64,000 bases of DNA from M3007 sp964621185 (lineage in GTDB: Bacteria; Bacteroidota; Bacteroidia; Chitinophagales; Saprospiraceae): the NCBI GenBank assembly GCA_964621185.1, contig CAZULM010000030.1, positions 5,266 to 69,265 of the forward strand, in the 5' to 3' direction. The translations under genes and the position numbers were made by a program. Of this stretch, positions 49,838 through 57,900 are shown piece after piece. Position 1 is the first letter of the stretch, and each line of letters opens with the position of its first letter. The notes under the pieces are model-generated. The model did no database searches, was not told the DNA's origin, and worked only from the letters and a program-made list of their open reading frames with translations.

Positions 49838-50830
49838 ATGAAAGTCAACGACCTCATTTTCCAACTATTTGCAGGCGGCCTTTTGGGCATGTTCGGCCAG
49901 GTGATCCGCGCATTCATCGGTCTGAGCAAAACCCGCCAAAACGATTCTGAATTTGACATTTCCCGGCTATTGGGCAGCCTGGCTGTGGGCTTCACGGCCG
50001 GCGGCATTGGCATCATCACGATAACCAAATGGCAGCCCGACCCGCTTATCAGCTACCAGGATTTTATGCTGCTCCTGAGCATCGGCTATGCCGGCACTGA
50101 TTTTCTCGAAGGGATATACCGGTCCATGATAAGCCGATCGGGCGGCAATATTGATGCGCAGGCCATCCTGCAACGCCTGAGCGATTCAGAAATCCGGGCG
50201 CAACAGCGCGTTGCGGCGCTGCAAACGACAGTTTCGCCATCCCATACCGCAGCAAAAGAAGCATTTTTGGCTGGCAATGATTCAGCCACCTTGATTTATG
50301 GCCCCAATGCCGATCCCGCTGCCATTTCCAAGTATGTAGAAGGAGTATTAAAAGATATTTTGGATCGCTCCGGCAACCCGAGCGCCACCATCACAAGCAC
50401 CCGCCGCACCCCGGAAAGCCAGGCGAACGCCATGTTCGTCAACCTGCGCAACAAAGGCGTGGCCAGCCAAAGAGACTTGTACGGCCCAGCCGGCGATTTG
50501 GTGATCGACGTTTACGAAAGCTCCATGAGCGCAGGCATGACAGACGCGCAAATCCTCCAGGCGATGGCCGACAAAATCCGGGCGATCGGGCCGGGCAGGC
50601 TGTCGAAACACCTGGGCGACTTCTCCCTCCTGGCTGTGGTGGACATTGCGCCGAGCTCCATACGCGACAAGGACGCATTCCGGGCGGCGGTAGCGGCAGA
50701 AAAAAGAAGTGGCCGCGTATCAAAAGCCATCACCGACCTGAAGAACGACCCGGCCTTCCACTTGGAGATACCCAACCGGGAAACCGCAATTTCCGGCAAC
50801 ATGAACGATATTGCCCACGAACACGCGTGA
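49838..50830 (+). CDS. membrane protein with M15 peptidase-like C-terminal domain
   Basis: A protein of about 330 residues. Three hydrophobic segments fill the N-terminal third (about 5-28, 43-63, 72-92), as in small holin-like or membrane-anchor domains. Residues 180-330 resemble D-Ala-D-Ala peptidases of family M15: ITSTRRTPESQANAM, then SKHLGDFSLLAVVDI, then FHLEIPN. His258, Asp269 and His308 would be the zinc ligands; the spacing His-Asp is 11, longer than the usual 7, so the match is tentative. If correct, it would cut or bind peptidoglycan stems from the membrane. The start is the ATG at 49838, just after a promoter box. Confidence 0.65.
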   Translation: MKVNDLIFQLFAGGLLGMFGQVIRAFIGLSKTRQNDSEFDISRLLGSLAVGFTAGGIGIITITKWQPDPLISYQDFMLLLSIGYAGTDFLEGIYRSMISRSGGNIDAQAILQRLSDSEIRAQQRVAALQTTVSPSHTAAKEAFLAGNDSATLIYGPNADPAAISKYVEGVLKDILDRSGNPSATITSTRRTPESQANAMFVNLRNKGVASQRDLYGPAGDLVIDVYESSMSAGMTDAQILQAMADKIRAIGPGRLSKHLGDFSLLAVVDIAPSSIRDKDAFRAAVAAEKRSGRVSKAITDLKNDPAFHLEIPNRETAISGNMNDIAHEHA

Positions 50831-51059
50831 TCGGGTGGTTTTCACACAGCTTTTTGCCCTAACAAACAAAAGCTTGAAGAATTAATTTATGGCCAAAGAA
50901 GTCCCTGGAAATGCCCCCTGGCATTTCCTTTTTTTTTATTATTGGGCGTTTGTCGAAATTTTTGCCAAAAATTGCAACCACGTATCGTATTTCTTTCCAC
51001 ATTTGCCCACCAAATTATTTTTCAAAATTAGTTTTCTATCACTAAACAATGATCTCAGT

Positions 51060-53822
51060 ATGAAGCAATTTTTCACCCTGGCGCTTGTCGCCACCATGTC
51101 TCTCCTCTATTCGAGCGCTTTTGCACAAGGCACCTTGAAGGGGACAGTCAAAGATGCCGCTGGCGAAGCCCTCATCGGCGCTTCTGTAGGCGCTAAAGGC
51201 ACTGGAAGAAGCACTTCCTCCGGCGTGGACGGTTCTTTCTCCCTCTCGCTGCCCAGCGGGTCTTACGAAATCTCCATTGCTTACACGGGCTACACCACAG
51301 TGACACAATCGGTCACCATCACCACTGGCGACGCCGTGCTGGACGTGGTGCTGGAGCCTTCCAACCTCACCCTCAACGAGGTTGTCATCAGCACGGGCAG
51401 CCGCAACACGCAGCGCACGATCACCGACTCCCCGCTGCCGATCGACATCCTTTCCGCCAAGGACATTACCGTGACTGGCCAACCGGCTTTCGACCGGGCG
51501 CTCACCTACAAAGTGCCTTCCTTCAACAGCGTGCAAACGCCGGTGAACGACGCCACCTCGCTGCTCGACCCCTACGAGATCCGCAACATGGGGCCTAGCC
51601 GCACCCTCGTGCTCATCAACGGCAAACGCAAGAACACCAGCTCCTTGGTCTATATCCAAACTTCCCCCGGTCGCGGCGAGGGCGGCGCCGACCTCTCGGC
51701 CATCCCGACCGAAGCCATCAAACGGGTAGAAATCCTGCGCGACGGCGCTTCCGCACAGTACGGCTCCGATGCCATAGCAGGGGTAATGAACGTGATCTTG
51801 AAAGACCGCTACGAATACGGCTCCGTGACCCTCAACACCGGGATAACGCACAAAGGCGACGGCGGGCTGATGGGCCTTTCCCTGAACAACGGGGCAAACT
51901 TTGGCGACAAAGGCTTTTTGAACTACACGGTCGGGCTTTCCTATCAGAACCAGGCGAACCGCCCCGGCACGGTGGACGCCCAAGGGGAAGCCAACGACTT
52001 TGGGGCCGACCTCGCCGATGTACAGCAGTTTTTGAGCAAATACCCCGATGCCCGCAACATCAACGGCGACCCGCAAAAAGCCGCCGCCCGCTTCCTCATC
52101 AACGGTGGCATTCCTGTCAACGACAACACCGAGTTCTATGGCAACTTCGCCTATGTCTATAAACAAGTGAACAGCTTTGCCAACTACCGCACCCCCTACT
52201 GGCGCGGGCCTGCCGACAACCCTTACGCCGTGCTGGCAGCCGCTGCAGGACAGCCATACGAAGGCTATGGCCCCACCTTCGACGGCGACCTCACAGACTA
52301 CAACGGCACCGTGGGCGTGCGCTCCATGCGCGGCGGCTGGAATACCGACGTGAGCTTCACCACGGGCGGCAACCAGCAGCTCTATACCGTGAACAACTCC
52401 CGCAACCGCAGCCTGGGACTGAACACCCCGCTGTCGTTCAAGCCGGGAGGCTATTCCTTCAAGCACAACGTAGGCAACATCGACGTGTCCAAGATGCTGG
52501 TAGAGAACCTGAACTTCTCTATCGGCACAGAGTTCCGCCAGGAGCGCTACACCATCATCGAAGGCGATACGGCATCTTATTCCGGCGGCGGCGCCGACTC
52601 TTTCCCCGGCACGCGGCCCGACAACGCCTCGGAGAACACTCGCTACAACATCGGCGGCTACCTCGGCCTGTCGTACGACATCGGCAGCAACTTCCTGATC
52701 GACGCCACCGTGCGCACCGAGCGGTACAGCGACTTCGGCAACACCTTTGTCTATAAACTGAGCTCGCGCTACAAGCTGCTCGACGACCGCATGACCATCC
52801 GCGCCTCGTACTCCACGGGCTTCCGCGCGCCGCAGCTGCACCAGATCTACCTGCAGATCGCGCAGCAGAGCTTCGTTCCCGGCCAGGGCATCCAGACCAA
52901 AGGCATTTTCAACAACAACAGCCCTCAGGCCAAACTGCTGGGCGTAGAGCGCTTGAAAGCAGAAGAATCCACCAACTTCACCGCCGGCCTGGGCATCAAG
53001 CCTTCCGACAACCTCAACATCACGCTCGACTACTACAACATCGCCGTGGACAACCGCATCATCCTCGGCTCGGAGATCACCCCGACGGGCGACCCGAACA
53101 ACCCGCTCGACAAAGTGCTCAGCGACAACGGCATCGTGGCCGCCAGCTTCTGGACCAACGGCATCAACACCCGCACCAGCGGTATCGACTTCGTGGCCAG
53201 CTACCGCAACCTGATGGCAGGCTCCGGCAAGTTCGGCTTCAACCTCGCCGGCAACTACGTGCTGAGCAACAGCCTTGAAGGCGCCAAAAGCCGCAGCGAC
53301 TACGAAGCGGGCGATATCAGCAAGCCGAACGGCAATGTGATCAACCCGCGCCTCATCGAAGCTTCGGGCAAGAGCGTGTTCGACTACACGCAGGAAGCCC
53401 TGTTACTGTCGTCCCGCCCGGCCTACAAGGCGATCTTAGGCATCGACTACAACCTCAAGAAAATCAGCATCAGCCTGAACAACACGCTGTTCGGCCCCAC
53501 CACCTTCCGCCAGCTCGGCCTGAACCAGAACCTGAAGACGGTGTTCAAGCCGGCCATCGTGAGCGACCTGGCTGTCAATTTCCAGTTGTCCAGGTCCATC
53601 AACTTGGCCATCAACGTGAACAACCTCCTGAACGTGGTGCCGGAGTGGGAGCTCAAAGCGCTCAACGCCGCAGGCGAGGCCGTGCTGGCCGACCCGGCGC
53701 AGGTGAAAGCCAATTCCAACGCCATCACCTTCAACCAGCGCTACTCCATCGTGACGTACGACGGCTCGCAGTTCAGCCAGTTGGGCACGACGTTTGGTGC
53801 GAGCTTGAGCGTGCGGTTTTAG
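51060..53822 (+). CDS. TonB-dependent outer-membrane receptor
   Basis: A protein of about 920 residues. The signal peptide (about 1-24, ending AFAQ) precedes a carboxypeptidase-regulatory-like domain (about 25-105: GTLKGTVKDAAGEALIGASV, SYEISIAYTGYTTV), the segment LTLNEVVIST (TonB-box-like), a plug (about 115-245, with VLINGKRKN, IPTEAIKRVEILRDGASAQY, GSDAIAGVMNVILK) and a barrel ending ASLSVRF. It is a single receptor without a SusD partner. The barrel has the look of receptors for siderophores or other small nutrients, but the ligand cannot be assigned. The frame opens at 50889 but the ATG at 51060 starts the signal peptide. A structured repeat lies just after the stop. Confidence 0.9.
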   Translation: MKQFFTLALVATMSLLYSSAFAQGTLKGTVKDAAGEALIGASVGAKGTGRSTSSGVDGSFSLSLPSGSYEISIAYTGYTTVTQSVTITTGDAVLDVVLEPSNLTLNEVVISTGSRNTQRTITDSPLPIDILSAKDITVTGQPAFDRALTYKVPSFNSVQTPVNDATSLLDPYEIRNMGPSRTLVLINGKRKNTSSLVYIQTSPGRGEGGADLSAIPTEAIKRVEILRDGASAQYGSDAIAGVMNVILKDRYEYGSVTLNTGITHKGDGGLMGLSLNNGANFGDKGFLNYTVGLSYQNQANRPGTVDAQGEANDFGADLADVQQFLSKYPDARNINGDPQKAAARFLINGGIPVNDNTEFYGNFAYVYKQVNSFANYRTPYWRGPADNPYAVLAAAAGQPYEGYGPTFDGDLTDYNGTVGVRSMRGGWNTDVSFTTGGNQQLYTVNNSRNRSLGLNTPLSFKPGGYSFKHNVGNIDVSKMLVENLNFSIGTEFRQERYTIIEGDTASYSGGGADSFPGTRPDNASENTRYNIGGYLGLSYDIGSNFLIDATVRTERYSDFGNTFVYKLSSRYKLLDDRMTIRASYSTGFRAPQLHQIYLQIAQQSFVPGQGIQTKGIFNNNSPQAKLLGVERLKAEESTNFTAGLGIKPSDNLNITLDYYNIAVDNRIILGSEITPTGDPNNPLDKVLSDNGIVAASFWTNGINTRTSGIDFVASYRNLMAGSGKFGFNLAGNYVLSNSLEGAKSRSDYEAGDISKPNGNVINPRLIEASGKSVFDYTQEALLLSSRPAYKAILGIDYNLKKISISLNNTLFGPTTFRQLGLNQNLKTVFKPAIVSDLAVNFQLSRSINLAINVNNLLNVVPEWELKALNAAGEAVLADPAQVKANSNAITFNQRYSIVTYDGSQFSQLGTTFGASLSVRF

Positions 53823-53841
53823 TTTTTTGGAGCCTTGCATC

Positions 53842-53991
53842 AAAAAAACTGGCGCGTTTTGAATTCTTGCCTATATTTTTTGGCAAAATAAACGCCCCAG
53901 ATGCAAAGCTTCCGCAGTGTTGATTAATGACGCCGATTGCGCGGGCCTGGCCGAGGGTGGTGAGGGCTCGCGCAATTGGTGTTTTTTGGGG
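53842..53991 (+). repeat. two-hairpin dispersed repeat, copy 1
   Basis: About 150 bases shared with 63251..63405 in the same orientation. The central stretch from GGCAAAATAAACGCCCC to AAGCTTCCGC is identical. The first hairpin is TTGCC...GGCAA (53867 on); the second is the long stem at 53933..53979. It begins 20 bases after the TonB receptor stop. Confidence 0.8.
53933..53987 (+). terminator. stem-loop with T-run within the repeat, probable terminator of the TonB receptor gene
   Basis: The 15-base arms CCGATTGCGCGGGCC (53933..53947) and GGCTCGCGCAATTGG (53965..53979) pair fully if two G-T pairs are allowed, with a 17-base loop, then TGTTTTTT. Compared with the copy at 63346, both changes keep pairing. 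Confidence 0.7.
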
Positions 53992-54026
53992 GAGGTGGCT
54001 TGCGCAATTGAAGACTAAGTAAAGTT

Positions 54027-54066
54027 ATAACCAGATTTGGGTGGATTTGAAAGATTGATGGATGCT
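54027..54066 (-). repeat. 40-bp dispersed repeat, copy 1 (inverted partner at 62717)
   Basis: Its reverse complement (AGCATCCATCAATC...TCAAATCCACCC) matches 62717..62756 with one substitution and one shifted base. Its end covers the ATG at 54062 of the next gene. Confidence 0.7.
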
Positions 54067-54700
54067 ATATTTTGATTTTCAATGGATTGCAGACTTTCCT
54101 GCTGGGGTTGACAACATGATGCTGAAAACAACAGATATTTTTAGGATTCCCGGAATGGGAGAATACACCGTTGATTTCAAAGGATATTTTCAAGTAACAA
54201 GAAGTGAAGCCGATTCGCCAATATTTAATAAAGCGACAATTTATGTGAACTTCACTGACCTCAAACTGTTTGGCGAACATTCAGAACTTGGGGAAATCAT
54301 GGTTGACCTAAATCCTAATGTTGTAAGTGCTGGGAATACATATCCATCAAGAAATGGGACAGAAGCATGCAAAATAAACGTAGCTGCAAGGTTTCATATC
54401 AAAAAACTTGACATGATTCTATTTAATAGAACTCCTGTTCAATTGACAAATGAAGATGTAAAAGGTATCCCAACAATAGGCGAAGGTGGACTTGCAAATG
54501 TTTTTGCGTTGCCGTTATACAATTATGAAGAAAAGAATGGCAAATTATTTGGTTATGTTGAGGAGGTTCGTTATATGGTTCTGAACTATGCAGATAGACA
54601 TACAGCTGAAAGTTATAGAAAAGCGAAAAGCATTAAAGACCTTAACGAGTTTATCAGCAATAAAAAATTGTGGGAAATTGAAAACGGTGATATTTCATAA
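54062..54700 (+). CDS. AT-rich hypothetical protein, possibly acquired
   Basis: A 212-residue protein without signal peptide or membrane segment. It is mostly beta-strand in character (IFRIPGMGEYTVDFKGYFQV, ATIYVNFTDLKLFGEHSELG, KINVAARFHIKKLDMILF) with a helical end. The G+C content is clearly lower than in neighbouring genes. The first ATG lies inside a 40-bp dispersed repeat, so the native 5' end may be lost and the true start is unsure. I do not recognise the family with confidence; a domain of unknown function of the DUF6073 type comes to mind but I cannot verify this. It is the first gene of a block bounded by repeats. Confidence 0.65.
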   Translation: MLYFDFQWIADFPAGVDNMMLKTTDIFRIPGMGEYTVDFKGYFQVTRSEADSPIFNKATIYVNFTDLKLFGEHSELGEIMVDLNPNVVSAGNTYPSRNGTEACKINVAARFHIKKLDMILFNRTPVQLTNEDVKGIPTIGEGGLANVFALPLYNYEEKNGKLFGYVEEVRYMVLNYADRHTAESYRKAKSIKDLNEFISNKKLWEIENGDIS

Positions 54701-54774
54701 CGAAAGGAAGTCCGCCACCAGCAATCTACGGGCTATCAAGTCTTGTAAAACGTCTGCATGTCGACAGTGGTGAC

Positions 54775-54811
54775 GTCGACCCCCTTTCTGAAGTTCAAAA
54801 AGGGGGCCGAC
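54775..54811. terminator. hairpin between convergent genes
   Basis: GTCGACCCCCTTT (54775..54787) pairs with AAAGGGGGCCGAC (54799..54811) at 12 of 13 positions with an 11-base loop. It stands between the hypothetical gene and the convergent 1802-residue protein gene, so it may end transcription from one or both sides. No long T-run is present. The rest of 54701..54907 shows no gene. Confidence 0.45.
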
Positions 54812-54907
54812 GCATTATGGCTATATTCGTTCGGCATTTGGCATATAAAGCAAGCTCCGGCTGCACAGGAGATATTATAGCAAGCGGGAGCCCTAACTTA
54901 TTTCCCT

Positions 54908-57900
54908 TCAATCCACTTTGCTCAACAATACTGCCCCCCAGTTTTTCCCATCACTCAATCGAAGCAAATAGGTGCCCTGTGGCAAATTCTGAAGATCAAG
55001 CGTTGCGCTCAAGTGTCGGCCAACCGGTTCAAAAATAAGGGTTTGAAGCAAGCGCCCTGTAAGGTCGAACACAGCTGCATGAAGCACATCGGGTGGGTTT
55101 TGCATGGCCAATGTGTACAAACCAGTACTTGGGTTGGGCATAATGGTCATGCCCCAAGCGATGGCAGGCTCTACAATGCCGCTTGTTACCGTCAAGTTAC
55201 CCTTCAAGGCGGTACAGCCTTGGGCATCTGTTGTCATCAACGTGTAGGTTCCGACTGGCAGGTTGTTGAATCCCGGGTTGCTTTGTTGGGCGCCTCCGTT
55301 CAAGCTGTAAGTATAAGGCGGAATTCCGCCAGAAGCATTGGCGATAATAGCATTTCCATTTACTGTTGCTGACAGCATCAGTGGCAGCGCAGGCTGTGAA
55401 ACGGTAACCGGCTTGAATTTTTCGATGTTTTTGCTGTCTCGAATTGTCAAAATATAGGTTCCAAAAGCCAGGTCGGAAAAAACATTGTTCGGAACGAATG
55501 GAGAGCCATTGATGCTATAGGTATAGGGTGGGCAGCCTCCTATCCCGCTTAAAGCAATGGAACCGTTATTGCCCCCAAAACAAGTTACGCCAACGGTAGT
55601 AAATGAAAAATCAAGCGGCAGGATATTTACGTTGAAAGTGCTCGCAGCGACACAACCGTTTACGTCCATTGCTGTAATCTGGTAGCTTCCGTTGGGCAGG
55701 TTCATTAAGTTTCCAGCAGGTGGGCTACTGGTGAAAGCATACGGGGGAGTGCCGCCACTGAAGGTCAAGGTCGCGTCGTTGCACACTACATTTGCCATTA
55801 CCTGAAGCGCTGAGGGTTGATTGAGGGTTATTGGCCCAATGGCCACGGTTGCCCCATTCGCGTCTTTGATCGTTGCTGAATACGTTCCAGCAACCATTCC
55901 CGTGAAGGTGTTGCCAGTTTGGAACGGCGCATTGCCAATTGCGTAAAGGTAAGGCGGCACCCCGCAAGAAGGCGTCAAAGTTATGGTGGCACTGCCTCCA
56001 AAGCACAAAATGTTGGTGTTTTGGAAACTGCCTGAAAGTACATTTACCATCGCCTGCTTGGTGGCTGAGCATCCGTTCATATCGCGGGCAGTGACCGTGT
56101 AATTGCCGCAAGTAAGATTGTTGAATTGGTTGCCTGCCTGGAAATTGATGCCGTCTATGCTATATTGAAAGAACCCGGTACCGCCACTAGCTTGCACGAC
56201 AATGGTTGAGCCACTGACATTTATCGCGATCTGAATGGCAGGTGGAGCAACTATAGCAAAGTTCTTAATGACGCTACAGCCATATCCATCTGTCACGGTC
56301 AAAAAATAGTTTCCTGGAGCAAGCCCATTGGGATCGGCGATGTTCCCAACGGAAGTTGGGCCCTGCCAGGCGTAAGTGTATGGGCTCAGGCCGCCCGTAA
56401 CAGTGGTGTTGATCGAACCGTTGTTGCTGGCAGGGCAGCTTGGGTTGATCTCCGTTCCAGTTACTGACAAGGTGGAAAAGGTCACGACGACCGATCCCGA
56501 GCCCGTCCCGGCACAGCCATTTTTATCCACGACACTGACCCCTTGGTATAAGCCAGGCATATTTATGATCAGCGGATAGGGGTTTTGGGCAATGTTAGTT
56601 ACGGTAGGTTGCACTGTCCCGTTTTTGGAGTAGCTTAAATTGAAGGGGCCTGTCCCAGTGAAACTCACCATGATTGTTGCGACGCCATTTGGGCATATCT
56701 GCTGCTGTGATGACAGAAGCTGCGCAGAAGGCACAGGGGCAATAACGACTCGCGCAACCGCCGTCTTTGTTTTTCCGCAGCCATCGGTGACGGTCACTGT
56801 ATAGTTAGTTGTAGCGTTCACGCTTACCGTGATGTTTTGGCTGCTCATCCCATTGCTCCACTGGTAGCTGTATGGCGCCGCCCCGCCTGTGTGGCCCACT
56901 CCTATTGTTGCGGTGCTGCCTGGGCCGCAAATATTGACCGTATCGGGTGTGAGCACCATTTGTTGATAATCCTTGATCGTGAGTACTTTATTGGGATTAA
57001 GGCACGAACAGGCGTTGTTCAAGGTCAGGATTATGGTTTCGGGAGCTTCTACAATAAGGTCGTTCAAGATATTAACAGGCAGGAGCACCTGATTCTGCCC
57101 TGCAGGAATGACAACCGTACTGGCGAAAGGCGAATAGTCGCTTCCAGCGCTTGCTGTGCCAGATACTGTGAACGATACTGGAAGCGGCAGGCTGGAGTTT
57201 GAGCCAAGACGAGTCGCCTGGATTTGCACGGTGTTGCAACCTTCTGTAGCCTCATTCAGCCCAGGTTGGGCATCCACGAGCCAATTAAGGGTAGCATTGC
57301 CATTACCGGAAAAAGACCCCGCTTTGAGAAATACGGCAGAATCCCAGACACCGTCGCCAACATCAGCAATTGCGATTTTTACATGATATGTGGCGCAAGG
57401 AATAACGGGTGTAACCGCAGTCAACTTAGTGGTAAAACCGTCGTACTGCACTTCATGGACGGCTGGCCCATTGGCGGGGATTGCCGGTGGCAAGGACCCT
57501 GTTACCCCGCCAGTTTCACAATTATCGAGCCCCAGTGGCGTATTGTGCACATACAAGCTTGAATTGACAACATGGTTGATGGAATTAATGGAAACCGGTG
57601 TATTGGTGGAGGGAACCACCGCAAGGTTTTTGGCGCCAACGATGCCAGGGCCTGAAATAAAAATGCCGAAAACGTCGCTGAACGCGGTATTAACATATTC
57701 ACAGTATTCTTCAGAGGCAAAAACATAATCGAAGCTCAAAAAAGGTTGGGTAGGGGTAATGTCAAATTCGATCGCCGAAACATCGAATAATTGTCCAGTG
57801 GCAATAGATGCCAAGTCTATGTCGCTATCGACTACGCCGCTACTGCCAACGCCATTGCTGTCGTTAGGCCCAGGAGCCAAATTGATGAGGCCCGTAGCTA

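Noticed and set aside
51042..52841. Antisense open frame of 599 codons in the TonB receptor gene
   Set aside because: It mirrors the codon bias of a well supported receptor gene; composition (Val/Ala/Gly/His) is typical of a shadow frame.
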